DNA of 64,000 nt. Origin: Streptomyces sp. NBC_01439 (GTDB taxonomy: Bacteria > Actinomycetota > Actinomycetes > Streptomycetales > Streptomycetaceae). A program made the position numbers and the translations under genes. Position 1 is the stretch's first letter, and each line of letters starts with the position of its first letter. The notes below the pieces were generated by a model. That model was not told the origin of the DNA. It saw only the letters and a list, made by a program, of their open reading frames with translations, and did not search any database. The stretch lies in contig NZ_CP109487.1 in the NCBI RefSeq assembly GCF_036227605.1, forward strand, positions 5,247,001-5,311,000, read 5' to 3'. This document shows, piece by piece, positions 43,066 to 51,586 of this stretch.

Positions 43066-44058
43066 TCAGGGTTCCAGGACGACCTTGCCGGTGGTGGCGC
43101 GGGTTTCCAGGTCGTGGTGGGCGGTGGAGGCCTCGGCGAGCGGGTAGCGGGTCAGGGCGGGGCGCAGGCGGCCTGCGGCGGCCTCGGCGAGGGCGCGGGT
43201 TTCCAGGACGCGCAGGGGGTCGGGCGCGCCGACCTGCTGGAGCATGGTGGGGCCGAGGACGCTCCGGGTGGTGATGGCGCGGGCGTCGAGGTCGGCGCGT
43301 TCGGCGTCGGTGAGGTGGAGGGGGCCGCCGGACCAGCCGAAGACGAGGTGTCGGGCGCCGGGGGCGAGGAGGCCGAGGGCGGTGCGGGCGGTTTCGCCGC
43401 CGACGGAGTCGAAGAGGACGGTCGCGCCGTCGGGGTGGTGGGCGCGTACGGCGTCGGGCCAGGTGGGGTCGGTGTAGTCGAGGGCGAGGTGGGCGCCGTT
43501 CGCTGCGGCCCGGGCGGTTTTGGCGGGGCCGCCGGCGAGGGCGATGACGGTGGCGCCAGCGTTGACCGCGTACTGGACGAGGAGGGTGCCGATGCCGCCG
43601 GCGGCGGCGGGGACCAGGGCGACCGAGTCCGGGCCGAGGTCGGCGAACTGCAGGATCCCGAGGGTGGTGCGGCCGGTGCCGATCATGGCGACGGCTTCGG
43701 CGGGGTCGAGGCCGGGCGGTACGGGGTGCAGGCGGTCGGCGTCGGCGACGGCGTACTGGGCGTAACCGCCGGGGGCGAAGCCGAGGTGGACGACGACGGT
43801 TCGGCCGAGCCAGGCGGGGTCGGTGCCGGGGCCGAGGGCGTCGACGGTGCCGGCGACCTCGCGGCCGGGGATGGTCGGGAGCTTGGGGAGCGGGGCGGGC
43901 GGGCCCTGGATGCCCTGGCGGAGGCTGGTGTCGAGGAGGTGCACGCCGGCGGCGGCGACGGCGATGCGGACCTGACCGGGGGCGGGGACGGGAGCGTCGG
44001 TGTGCTCGTAGGAGAGGTTCTCGGCGGGGCCGAAGGCGTGGAGGCGGATGGCTCGCAT
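43066..44058 (-). CDS. Zinc-binding alcohol dehydrogenase family / quinone oxidoreductase
   Basis: A 330-residue MDR-superfamily protein. The GroES-like N-terminal domain has IRLHAFGPAENLSYEHTDAP, IAVAAAGVHLLDTSLRQG and PGREVAGTVDALG. The nucleotide-binding domain has ALVPAAAGGIGTLLVQYAVN (AxxGGxG, NADPH) and VLFDSVGGETARTALGLLAP. The Cys/His zinc ligands of true alcohol dehydrogenases are absent, so it is more likely a quinone oxidoreductase/enoyl reductase type. ATG 44058 is chosen as start. It is divergent from the pentapeptide gene. Confidence 0.85.
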   Translation of the reverse strand: MRAIRLHAFGPAENLSYEHTDAPVPAPGQVRIAVAAAGVHLLDTSLRQGIQGPPAPLPKLPTIPGREVAGTVDALGPGTDPAWLGRTVVVHLGFAPGGYAQYAVADADRLHPVPPGLDPAEAVAMIGTGRTTLGILQFADLGPDSVALVPAAAGGIGTLLVQYAVNAGATVIALAGGPAKTARAAANGAHLALDYTDPTWPDAVRAHHPDGATVLFDSVGGETARTALGLLAPGARHLVFGWSGGPLHLTDAERADLDARAITTRSVLGPTMLQQVGAPDPLRVLETRALAEAAAGRLRPALTRYPLAEASTAHHDLETRATTGKVVLEP

Positions 44059-44153
44059 GGTGGGCATGACGACCACGGTGCGACCTCGAGCGCGGTTGAG
44101 GTCAAGGGCCGGCTTTGGCGGCTGTTGTCAGTGGGCTGGTTCACGATGGGGGC

Positions 44154-44828
44154 ATGGCGCGCAAAGGGCAGCAGGAGACGGTCAGGGCGGCGCGGCGGCC
44201 GGAGCTGAGGTTGCCCGAGTTGACGGTGTGGGAGGGGGACGGGCTGGAGCCGGACGGGGACTACGACGGGTTGGAGTTCGCGGATCTCGACTTGGTGGGG
44301 CAGGAGGGGATCGGGTCCCGGTTCATGGACTGCGCGGTGCGGCGGTGTGCGCTGGACGAGGCGGGGCTGGCGAAGGCGAGGGTCCTGGATTCGGTGCTGG
44401 AGGGGGTCCGGGGGGTGGGGACGGACCTGTCGGGGGCTTCGCTGCGGGACGTGGAGGTGGTGGACGCGCGGCTGGGCGGGGTGCAGCTGCACGGGGCGGT
44501 GCTGGAGCGGGTGGTGGTCCACGGGGGCAAGATCGACTACCTGAACCTGCGGAAGGCGCGCCTCAAGGACGTGGTCTTCGAGGGGTGCGTGCTGGTGGAG
44601 CCGGACTTCGCGGGAGCGGTGCTGGAGCGGGTGGAGTTCCGGGACTGTGTGCTGCGGGGGGTGGATTTCAGCGGGGTGCGGATGGTGGACGTGGATCTAC
44701 GGGAGGCGTCCGTGCTGGAGATCGCGCGGGGGGTGGATGCGCTGACCGGTGCGGTGATCAGCCCGGCGCAGCTGTTCGACCTGGCCCCGGCGCTTGCTTC
44801 CCAGCTGGGGGTGCGGGTGGTTCCGTAG
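44154..44828 (+). CDS. Pentapeptide-repeat protein
   Basis: A 224-residue protein with tandem A(D/N)LXX-type pentapeptide units from ~45 to ~195: LEFADLDLVGQEGIGSRFMD, CAVRRCALDEAGLAKARVLD, TDLSGASLRDVEVVDARLGG, YLNLRKARLKDVVFEGCVLV, VDFSGVRMVDVDLREASVLE. These form a right-handed quadrilateral beta-helix. Some such proteins mimic DNA and protect gyrase; no evidence for that here beyond the fold. The C-terminal segment (GAVISPAQLFDLAPALASQL) closes the helix. ATG 44154 is chosen; upstream in-frame GTG 44115 is less likely. No strong ribosome binding site is seen. Confidence 0.85.
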   Translation: MARKGQQETVRAARRPELRLPELTVWEGDGLEPDGDYDGLEFADLDLVGQEGIGSRFMDCAVRRCALDEAGLAKARVLDSVLEGVRGVGTDLSGASLRDVEVVDARLGGVQLHGAVLERVVVHGGKIDYLNLRKARLKDVVFEGCVLVEPDFAGAVLERVEFRDCVLRGVDFSGVRMVDVDLREASVLEIARGVDALTGAVISPAQLFDLAPALASQLGVRVVP

Positions 44829-44884
44829 CGGGCCCGTGGGTCGGGTGCGGCGCCGCCCGGGGGCGCTGCCCCCCGAGCCCCCGC

Positions 44885-44907
44885 GCCTCAAACGCCGGCG
44901 GGGCTGG
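44885..44907. repeat. GCCTCAAACGCCGGCGGGGC dispersed repeat
   Basis: One copy of the 23-bp palindromic repeat family that also occurs at 38523, 39057, 48616 and 62479-62643, always in intergenic DNA. Confidence 0.75.
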
Positions 44908-45044
44908 GAGAGCGGGGCGCTGCTCCCGGGCCCTGCGGTTGCGGCGAATGGCCGAGCGGGCGGACGCCTGGACGGGCGGGGTGTCGGGTGGGGTGCTTAA
45001 CGTCGCAGGCAGAGACGTCGGTGCGCGAGGCCTGTGGAGGTGGC

Positions 45045-46112
45045 ATGTCCCGTCGGAGCCGCTGGTTGGCAGGTGCCTGCGCCAGTTCGGTCGCCGTCGG
45101 CCTGCTCGTCGTGGGGGGCTTCTTCGGGAGCCCGCCGTTGCGGGAGGGGGCCGGAGGGAGCGCGGGGACGGAGGGCGCCGAGGTCACGGGGGTCGCCGTG
45201 GGCGCCTATCTCCACTACGACTCGCCCGGCGTCGAGCGGATGGAAGAACTCTCGCACTGGCTCGGCGGTACCGAGCTGCGCGCCGGGCACACCTATCTGC
45301 CCAGCGACACCTGGCTGAACATCGAGGGGGAACCGTATTTCCTGCAGGCCTGGGCACGGTGGCGAAAGGAGAAGGCCGACCGGCTGTTCGTGCTGAACGT
45401 GCCCATGCAGGAACACAACGAGGCCCGTGTTGCCGACGACCGGGTCGCCGAGCTGATCCGCTCCGGCGCCCGGGGTGCGAACGACCACCACTTCCAGCGG
45501 CTGGCGAGGCGTCTGGTCGACCTCGGGGTGCCGGACACGGTGATCGTGCTCGGCTGGGAGATGAACGGCTTCGACTACACCCACCGGTGCAGTCCCGATC
45601 CCCAGAACTGGAAGACGTACTGGCGGCGCATCGTGGCCGCCATGCGGTCGGTGGAGGGCCAGCGGTTCCGTTTCGACTACGCCCCCAACCGCGGGAGGGA
45701 CGCGGTCGCCTGGACCAGCTGCTATCCCGGCGACGACGTGGTCGACATCATCGGCATGGACTCCTACGACCAGGAGCCCGGCCGGACCTTCGACGAGCAG
45801 GTCACCCAGCCCTACGGACTCCAGCAGCAGGTCGACTTCGCGAAGGCGCACGGCAAGCGGATCTCGTACCCCGAATGGGGGCTGTTCCGGCACGGCGACA
45901 ATCCGGAGTACGTGCGGGGCATGCTGGCCTGGTTCGCCGAGCACGAGCCGCTCTACCAGAGCATCACCGACTACTGCCCGCACGGTGTGTGGCAGTGCGG
46001 GCAGAACCCGCGTTCCAGCCAGGTGTTCCGGGAATTCCTGTCCGCCGGGCCGGTCGGGCCGGTCGGGCCGATCGGCCCGACGGGGGTGACAACGGGCCCG
46101 CCGCGGCACTGA
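45045..46112 (+). CDS. Secreted GH26-like glycoside hydrolase
   Basis: A 355-residue exported protein. Residues 1-27 are a signal/anchor (RRSRWLAGACASSVAVGLLV). The mature part is a TIM-barrel like mannanases/GH26: acid-base Glu172 in VLGWEMNGFDY, RFDYAPNRG, CYPGDDVVDIIGMDSYD, and nucleophile Glu277 in ISYPEWGLF. The substrate is probably a beta-glycan such as mannan or a capsule/exopolysaccharide. The C-terminus ends in a short collagen-like Gly-Pro repeat (GPVGPVGPIGPTG). GTGGAGG precedes the ATG. It stands alone in the + direction. Confidence 0.82.
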   Translation: MSRRSRWLAGACASSVAVGLLVVGGFFGSPPLREGAGGSAGTEGAEVTGVAVGAYLHYDSPGVERMEELSHWLGGTELRAGHTYLPSDTWLNIEGEPYFLQAWARWRKEKADRLFVLNVPMQEHNEARVADDRVAELIRSGARGANDHHFQRLARRLVDLGVPDTVIVLGWEMNGFDYTHRCSPDPQNWKTYWRRIVAAMRSVEGQRFRFDYAPNRGRDAVAWTSCYPGDDVVDIIGMDSYDQEPGRTFDEQVTQPYGLQQQVDFAKAHGKRISYPEWGLFRHGDNPEYVRGMLAWFAEHEPLYQSITDYCPHGVWQCGQNPRSSQVFREFLSAGPVGPVGPIGPTGVTTGPPRH

Positions 46113-46155
46113 CCGCCCCGGAGGGCGGGCCGGGGGACGGGCCGGGGGAGCCGGC

Positions 46156-46695
46156 CTACGCCGGGACGCGGGGGAAGCGGGCCTGGAGGGTCCAGATGGC
46201 CGGGTTGTCGGCGAGGCCGTCGTGCATGTCGATCAGGTCAGCGATGAGGTCGTGCAGGAAGTCGCGGGCCTCGCGGCGCAGCAGGCGGTGGCTGAAGGTC
46301 AGCGGGGCTTCCTCGGCCGGCATCCAGTCGGCCTCGACGTCGACCCAACCGAAGCGGCGCTCGAAGAGCATCCGGTCCGTGGACTCGGTGAAGTCGAGTT
46401 CGGCGAACTGCCGGTGGGCGGAGCGGTTGCCGCGGGGGTCCTTGTCGAGCTGCTCGACGATGTCGCACAGGGCCCACGCGAAGTCCAGTACGGGCACCCA
46501 TCCCCAGGCTGTGGACACTTCCCGGTCCGCGTTGGTGTCGGCGAGGTAGACGTCCCCGCAGAACAGGTCGTGCCGCAGGGCGTGGACGTCCGCGGAGCGG
46601 TAGTCGGTCTGCGGGGGGTCCGGGAAGCGCCGGGAGAGGGAGTAGCCGATGTCGAGCACGTAGCTGATGGTGTCACGGGTGCCGGGGGCGTTCAC
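46156..46695 (-). CDS. Hypothetical protein upstream-adjacent to SenR gene
   Basis: A 179-residue acidic soluble protein: ISYVLDIGYSLSRRFPDPPQ, ADVHALRHDLFCGDVYLADT, VPVLDFAWALCDIVEQLDKD, LLRREARDFLHDLIADLIDM. It has no signal peptide or transmembrane segment. I do not recognise a named family with confidence. It starts at GTG 46695, 8 bp after the senR stop, so it is probably the last gene of the senS-senR transcript. Confidence 0.65.
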   Translation of the reverse strand: MNAPGTRDTISYVLDIGYSLSRRFPDPPQTDYRSADVHALRHDLFCGDVYLADTNADREVSTAWGWVPVLDFAWALCDIVEQLDKDPRGNRSAHRQFAELDFTESTDRMLFERRFGWVDVEADWMPAEEAPLTFSHRLLRREARDFLHDLIADLIDMHDGLADNPAIWTLQARFPRVPA

Positions 46696-46703
46696 CTCGG
46701 GTG

Positions 46704-47324
46704 TCAGGGCAGGAGGCGCTGTTCCTTGGCCACGGAGACCGCGCCGGCGCGGGTGTCGACGCCGAGCTTGTCGTAGATGCGGCCCAGGTGGGTCTTGACG
46801 GTGGCCTCGCTGATGAACAGGGCGCGGGCGATGTCGCGGTTGCCCAGGCCCCGGGCCAGCTGGCCGAGGATGTCGAGTTCGCGGTCGGTCAGGGTGGGGC
46901 GGGTGCCGCGCATGTGGGCCATGACCCGGCTGGCCACCGGTGCGGACAGGGTGGTGCGGCCCTGGGCCGCGGAGTGGATGGCGGCGAAGAGTTCCTCCGG
47001 GCGTTCGGCCTTGAGGAGGTAGCCGGTGGCGCCGGCGCCGATCGCGCGGGTGATGTCCGCGTCGGTGTCGTAGGTGGTGAGGACCAGGACGTGCGGGGGC
47101 CGGGGGAGCGCCGTGATGCGGCGGGTCGCCTCGACGCCGTCGATGCCCTCGCCCAGCTGGAGGTCCATCAGGACCACGTCGGGGCGGAGCTTCGCGGCGA
47201 GGGCGACGGCCTCCTCGCCGCTGCCCGCCTCGCCGAGGACCTCGATGTCGGGCTCGCTGCCGAGCAGGGCCAGGAGCCCGGCGCGGACCACCACGTGGTC
47301 GTCGCAGAGGAGGATCGTGGTCAT
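46704..47324 (-). CDS. senR: NarL-type response regulator SenR
   Basis: A 206-residue response regulator: receiver domain with D8-D9 and phospho-acceptor Asp54 (VVLMDLQLGEGIDG), TTYDTDADIT and GYLLKAERPEELF, then a LuxR HTH (LTDRELDILGQLARGLGNRD and ISEATVKTHLGRIYDKLGVD). Its neighbours (a five-helix NarL-type kinase and an HbpS protein encoded divergently) identify it as the SenR partner of the haem/redox SenS-SenR system described in S. reticuli. The ATG overlaps the kinase stop (ATGA). Confidence 0.88.
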   Translation of the reverse strand: MTTILLCDDHVVVRAGLLALLGSEPDIEVLGEAGSGEEAVALAAKLRPDVVLMDLQLGEGIDGVEATRRITALPRPPHVLVLTTYDTDADITRAIGAGATGYLLKAERPEELFAAIHSAAQGRTTLSAPVASRVMAHMRGTRPTLTDRELDILGQLARGLGNRDIARALFISEATVKTHLGRIYDKLGVDTRAGAVSVAKEQRLLP

Positions 47325-48538
47325 GGGGCCGGCTCCAGGGGGATGGCCGCGGAGAGGACGGTGCCCTCGCCCGGCGTGGATTCGATCGTCAGGGTGCCGC
47401 CGAGCTGGCGGACGCGGGCCCGCATGGCCGGGAGGCCGTGCCCGCGGTCGACGGAGCCGGAGCGGGTGTCGGTGCTGGTGCCGGTGCCGGTGCCGGTGCT
47501 TGTGTGGGTGCGGGTGCGGGGCTCCGTGAAGCCGTGGCCGTCGTCGGCGACGTCCAGGACGACCTGGTCTCCCAGGAAGCTCAGGGTGAGGGCGGCCGTG
47601 CGCGCGCCGGAGTGTTCGCGGACGTTGGCCAGCGCGCCCTGGGCTATGCGCAGCAGGGCGGACTGGACGCGGTCGGGGAGCGGGGCCGCGGTGCCTTCGA
47701 GGTGGAACCGGACCTCGATGTCCGGGCCGGCGTCGAGGGAGCGCAGGGCTTCGGCGAGGCCGGCTCCATCGGCGAGCTCGGGCGGGGCCAGGTCGTGGAC
47801 GAGCCGGCGGGCTTCGGCGAGGCCGTGCGCGGCGATGCCGGTGGCGGTACGGACGTGCGCGCGGGCGGTGGCCGGGTCGGTCTCCCAAGTGCGGTCGGCG
47901 GCCTGGAGCAGCATCTGCTGGCTGGACAGGTTCTGGGCGAGGGTGTCGTGGATCTCCATGGACAGCCGCTGCCGTTCGGCGAGGGTGCCTTCGCGGCGCT
48001 CGGTGGCCGCCAGCTCGCGGCGGGTGCGGATCAGGTCGTCGATGAGGGTGCGCTGGGCCCGGGCCTGGCGTTCCATGTGGACGAAGACGGCGGTGGCGAG
48101 GGCGGCGACGGCGGGCGGGGCCAGCAGCAGGTTGGGGTCGAAGGACTTGGCCAGCTGGAGCTGGGCGATCACCACGAAGCCGGTGAGGAGGGCCACGAGG
48201 ACGATGGCGGCGCGCGGCGGGAGGGTGCGCAGGGCGGTGAAGAACAGCGGTACCGCGCACCAGGCGAAGCTCGGCGCGAGGACGACCAGGACCATCCAGG
48301 TGGTGACGACCAGGCCGAGCCACAGCAGCCGCCGGGCGGTGGGGGCGGCGCCGAGGGCGGGGCCGAGTACGTAGAGCAGGGCCAGCGTGATGCTGAGGGC
48401 GATGATCCACGGGGTGCGGGGTTCGCCGGGGTGGCGGAGGAGGAAGCGGATCAGGGAGGCGCCGAGGAGGAGGAAGAACGCGGTGTGGGCGACCGTGGCC
48501 AGTGTTCGGGTGTCCGGGTTGCTGGCGGGGTGGCTCAC
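47321..48538 (-). CDS. senS: NarL-type sensor histidine kinase SenS
   Basis: A 405-residue membrane kinase. Five to six hydrophobic segments occupy residues ~15-155. The HisKA_3 box is AERQRLSMEIHDTLAQNLSS (phospho-His ~197). The HATPase domain includes ALLRIAQGALANVREHSGAR (N box), VVLDVADDGHGF and RGHGLPAMRARVRQLGG. In S. reticuli SenS is modulated by extracellular HbpS in response to haem and oxidative stress. A Thr/Gly/Arg/Ser repeat (HTSTGTGTGTSTD) is inserted in the ATP lid between the G1 and G2 boxes. GTG 48538 is chosen because AGGAG lies 6 nt upstream; ATG 48571 lacks one. Confidence 0.88.
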   Translation of the reverse strand: MSHPASNPDTRTLATVAHTAFFLLLGASLIRFLLRHPGEPRTPWIIALSITLALLYVLGPALGAAPTARRLLWLGLVVTTWMVLVVLAPSFAWCAVPLFFTALRTLPPRAAIVLVALLTGFVVIAQLQLAKSFDPNLLLAPPAVAALATAVFVHMERQARAQRTLIDDLIRTRRELAATERREGTLAERQRLSMEIHDTLAQNLSSQQMLLQAADRTWETDPATARAHVRTATGIAAHGLAEARRLVHDLAPPELADGAGLAEALRSLDAGPDIEVRFHLEGTAAPLPDRVQSALLRIAQGALANVREHSGARTAALTLSFLGDQVVLDVADDGHGFTEPRTRTHTSTGTGTGTSTDTRSGSVDRGHGLPAMRARVRQLGGTLTIESTPGEGTVLSAAIPLEPAP

Positions 48539-48615
48539 CGGTTGCTCCTGGTTTGCGAAGGGTCCGTTCATTGTCGCCCGCGGCGCCGTTGCCGGGGCCC
48601 CGCCCCGGGCCCCGC

Positions 48616-48638
48616 GCCCTAAGCGCCGGCAGGGCTGG
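48616..48638. repeat. Dispersed palindromic repeat copy
   Basis: GCCCTAAGCGCCGGCAGGGC-type variant of the repeat seen at 44885 and 62565, inside the senS-hbpS intergenic region. Confidence 0.6.
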
Positions 48639-48772
48639 AAGGGGCCTGCGGGGCTGCGGGAGCGGCGGGGTTGAGGGGCCGGCGGCGGCGGGCTGCGGGA
48701 GGGGGCGACTGTGGGGGTGGAGGGGGTCTTGACCAGGAAATACCTCGCTGGAGGCGGGCCGCATCGACCGAT

Positions 48773-48794
48773 CGGATGACCCCGGGGTCATCCG
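48773..48794. promoter_or_regulatory. Perfect 22-bp palindrome between senS and hbpS (SenR operator candidate)
   Basis: An 11-bp arm, CGGATGACCCC, is followed directly by its reverse complement. It lies about 235 bp from the senS start and 160 bp from the hbpS start. SenR is known to bind upstream of hbpS in S. reticuli, so this dyad is the best operator candidate. Confidence 0.6.
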
Positions 48795-48954
48795 GTCCGG
48801 TGGGCGGGGCGAGCCGGTACGGGGACGGGGCGCAGGGGGTTCCGGGCCGAGGCTTGGAGCAGTGAAGGAGCCGGTCCGACCGGCCCGGAGCGCCCCGTGC
48901 CGACCCCGTGCCCCGTGCCCCCGCGCACCCGTGCCACCGTTCTCAGGAGCAGAG

Positions 48955-49521
48955 ATGAACACCCGCACCCGCGTTCTCACCGGTACCGCCCTCGCCGTCG
49001 CCCTGGGCGCCGGAACCTTCGGAGCCGTGAGCGCCAGCGCGACCCCCGCCTCCGACGTCGCCTCGGCGTCCGTCGCCTCGGTCTCCTCGAAGAAGGACGG
49101 GGCGGGCGACAAGAACTTCACCACGACGACGCACCTCACCGTCGATGCCGCGACCCGCGCCGCCCAGGCCGCGCTGAAGGCCGCCGAGTCCGAGAACCAG
49201 AAGGTGACGGTCGCGGTCGTCGACCGCAACGGCAACACCATCGTCACCCTGCGCGGCGACGGCGCGGGTCCGCAGTCCTACGAGTCGGCGCAGCGCAAGG
49301 CCTTCACCGCCGTGTCCTGGAACGCCCCGACCTCGGTCCTCGTGGGCCGCCTCGCCCAGACCCCGAACCTGAAGGACATCCCCGGCACCCTCTTCCTCGG
49401 TGGTGGCACCCCGGTCCAGGCGAACGGCGCGCCCGTCGCCGGTGTCGGCGTGGCCGGCGCCCCGAGCGGTGACCTGGACGAGAAGTTCGCCAAGGCGGGC
49501 GTGGACGCGCTCGGCAAGTAA
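48955..49521 (+). CDS. hbpS: Secreted haem-binding protein HbpS (GlcG/HbpS family)
   Basis: A 188-residue exported protein: signal peptide (TRVLTGTALAVALGAGTFGA to SASA, ~1-30), a Ser/Ala linker, then a GlcG/HbpS domain (LTVDAATRAAQAALKAAESE, VTVAVVDRNGNTIVTLRGDG, AQRKAFTAVSWNAPTSVLVG, LFLGGGTPVQANGAPVAGVG). HbpS octamers bind haem and iron outside the cell and modulate SenS. GGAGCAGAG precedes the ATG. It is divergent from senS-senR, as in the described system. The intergenic region carries the perfect palindrome at 48773-48794. Confidence 0.9.
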   Translation: MNTRTRVLTGTALAVALGAGTFGAVSASATPASDVASASVASVSSKKDGAGDKNFTTTTHLTVDAATRAAQAALKAAESENQKVTVAVVDRNGNTIVTLRGDGAGPQSYESAQRKAFTAVSWNAPTSVLVGRLAQTPNLKDIPGTLFLGGGTPVQANGAPVAGVGVAGAPSGDLDEKFAKAGVDALGK

Positions 49522-49540
49522 CCCGCGGAGCCGGCCCGCC

Positions 49541-49546
49541 TAGGAT
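49541..49546 (+). promoter_or_regulatory. -10 element for leaderless peptidase transcript
   Basis: TAGGAT lies 7 nt before the GTG of the M1 peptidase gene. Confidence 0.5.
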
Positions 49547-49553
49547 CGAGTGC

Positions 49554-50966
49554 GTGGAACTCCGTGCCCTCTCCCGCCTCGCCGCCCCTGCCGTCGCCGT
49601 CCTGCTCGCCCTCACCACGGGGTGTACGGGGGAAACGGTGCAGGGGCGGCCGGGTGCGTCGGGGCTGCGCGACCCGTACTTCCCCCGGGCCGGGAACGGC
49701 GGCTACCAGGTCGACCACTACGCGCTGGACCTGGACTACGACCCCGCCGACGGGCAGCTGCACGGCACGGCCGTGATCACGGCCCGCGCCGAGCAGGCGC
49801 TCAGCTCCTTCAACCTGGACCTCAGCGGCCTGGACGTCCAGGGCGTGACCGTCCAGGGCGAGGGGGCCCGGTACAACCGGACCGGCACCGAGCTGACCGT
49901 GCGCCCCGCCGAGGACCTGAAGAAGGGCGAGGTCTTCCGTACGGAGGTCGACTACAGCGGGAAGCCGAAGTCCCTCGCGGATCCGGACGGCGCCAAGGAG
50001 GGCTGGATCACCACGGAGGACGGTGCGGTCGCCGTCGGCGAGCCGGTCGGTTCGATGACCTGGTTCCCCGGCAACCACCATCCCAGCGACAAGGCCGCGT
50101 ACGACATCACCCTCACCGTTCCGCGCGGCTACGAGGCGGTGTCGAACGGAGAGTTGCGCTCCCGTACCGAGGACGCGGACGGGCGGACCGTCTTCGCGTG
50201 GCACAGTCCGGAGCCGATGGCGAGCTATCTGGCGACCGCCGCCGTCGGGCGGTACCGGGTGACGACCGGGCGGACGCCCTCGGGGATCGGCCTCTACAGT
50301 GCCGTGGCGCCCGGGGAAGAGGCCGCGAGCACCGGTCCGCTCACGCGGCTGCCGGAGATGGTGGACTGGAGCGCGGGCCGGTTCGGCCCGTACCCCTTCG
50401 CCACGGCGGGTGCGATCGTGGTGCCCGCCGGGACCCTCACCTACGCGCTGGAGACCCAGGGCCGGCCCGTCTACTCCGGTGCGCCCGAGGACGAGGAGCT
50501 CGTCGTGCACGAGCTCGCGCACCAGTGGTTCGGCAATTCGGTGTCGCCGAAGTCCTGGAAGGACATCTGGCTCAACGAGGGTTTCGCGACCTATGCCGAG
50601 TGGCTGTGGGCCGAGGACCACGGCGGGCCCACGGCGCAGCAGCACTTCGAGGCGTTCCTGGCCGGCGACACGGACGTGGACGGGGACGCCGGTGTCGACT
50701 GGGACGCCTTCCCGCCGGCCTCCCCGCCCGGGCCCGAGGAGATCACCGCGGCTCCGGTGTACTACCGCGGCGCGATGGCCCTGCACCGGATCCGCCAGGA
50801 GGTCGGCGACGAGAAGTTCTTCGACCTGGTGCGCGGCTGGGCCACCGACCACCGCCACGGGAACGCGAACACAGCCGAGTTCACCGCCTACGCCGAGAAG
50901 AAGACCGGGCAGGACCTGAAGGAGGTCTGGGACGTGTGGGTGTACGGGAAGGACCGGCCGAAGTAG
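49554..50966 (+). CDS. M1-family zinc metallopeptidase lipoprotein
   Basis: A 470-residue exported aminopeptidase-like protein. The signal peptide ends in a lipobox (LALTTGCTG, Cys ~24). The N-terminal beta domain (YQVDHYALDLDYDPADGQLH) is that of M1 enzymes. The zinc site HELAHQWFGN (~320-330) and downstream NEGFATYAEWL glutamate are intact; the exopeptidase motif is seen as PAGTLTYALETQGRP rather than classical GAMEN, so the substrate preference may differ. A helical C-terminal part has YYRGAMALHRIRQEVGDEKF. It starts with GTG 32 bp after hbpS, probably leaderless. Confidence 0.9.
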   Translation: MELRALSRLAAPAVAVLLALTTGCTGETVQGRPGASGLRDPYFPRAGNGGYQVDHYALDLDYDPADGQLHGTAVITARAEQALSSFNLDLSGLDVQGVTVQGEGARYNRTGTELTVRPAEDLKKGEVFRTEVDYSGKPKSLADPDGAKEGWITTEDGAVAVGEPVGSMTWFPGNHHPSDKAAYDITLTVPRGYEAVSNGELRSRTEDADGRTVFAWHSPEPMASYLATAAVGRYRVTTGRTPSGIGLYSAVAPGEEAASTGPLTRLPEMVDWSAGRFGPYPFATAGAIVVPAGTLTYALETQGRPVYSGAPEDEELVVHELAHQWFGNSVSPKSWKDIWLNEGFATYAEWLWAEDHGGPTAQQHFEAFLAGDTDVDGDAGVDWDAFPPASPPGPEEITAAPVYYRGAMALHRIRQEVGDEKFFDLVRGWATDHRHGNANTAEFTAYAEKKTGQDLKEVWDVWVYGKDRPK

Positions 50967-50978
50967 CGTCCCGGTCCG

Positions 50979-51497
50979 CTACGGGGCTTCGAGCGGCTTG
51001 CGCAGCACGGTGCAGTCGCGGCCCAGCTCGCGGTCCTTGGCCTTGCGGAGGGTGACGTACCCCTGGGACTGCCAGAAGGCGAGGGCCTCGGGGTTGTTGT
51101 CCAGTACGGCGATGCGGACGCCCGCGCGTCCGGCGGCGCGGAAGCGGTCCTCGACCAGGGTGGCCACGGTGCGGCCGTACCCCTCGCGGTGCGCGGTGGC
51201 GTCGATGAGCAGCAGGCCGATCCACGGGTCCGGGTCGTCGGCGGCGGGTGCTTGCGCGAGGGTGGCGGCCAGCCCGACGAGGCGTCCGGCGGACCGTGCG
51301 AGGAGCACCTCGGCGCTGTCGTGGGCGAGTTCACCGGCGAGCGCGGCGGCGACCTGTTCGACCGTGATGCGGTCCGGATCGGGGAAGTCTCCGCTGAGTT
51401 CGAAGAACGCGTGGTTCGTCGAGTAGAGAGCGGCGATCTCGGTGAGCACCGGGCCGGGAAGGGCGCCGTCGACGGGGACGAGCGGTTGCAGGATCAC
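50979..51497 (-). CDS. GNAT N-acetyltransferase
   Basis: A 172-residue acetyltransferase: EVLLARSAGRLVGLAATLAQ, PWIGLLLIDATAHREGYGRT (acetyl-CoA loop HREGYGRT), VRIAVLDNNPEALAFWQSQG. It starts at GTG 51497. It is convergent with both neighbours; its 3' end is 12 bp from the M1 peptidase stop. Substrate unknown. Confidence 0.82.
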   Translation of the reverse strand: MILQPLVPVDGALPGPVLTEIAALYSTNHAFFELSGDFPDPDRITVEQVAAALAGELAHDSAEVLLARSAGRLVGLAATLAQAPAADDPDPWIGLLLIDATAHREGYGRTVATLVEDRFRAAGRAGVRIAVLDNNPEALAFWQSQGYVTLRKAKDRELGRDCTVLRKPLEAP

Positions 51498-51512
51498 CTG
51501 TCGAACGGTAGC

Positions 51513-51547
51513 GAAGCCCCCTCCCCGGACGGCCGGGAGGGGGCTTC
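51513..51547. terminator. Terminator after terD
   Basis: Perfect 13-bp stem (51513-51525 with 51535-51547) with a 9-nt loop, between terD and the GNAT gene start. Confidence 0.8.
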
Positions 51548-51586
51548 ACCAGCGCTGTTGTCCGGCGGGTGCCGGACCGGGCGGTC

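Noticed and set aside
47325..49247. Upstream extension of the senR frame to 49247
   Set aside because: The extension runs through senS and hbpS in a shadow frame; the response regulator clearly begins at 47324 with an ATGA overlap.
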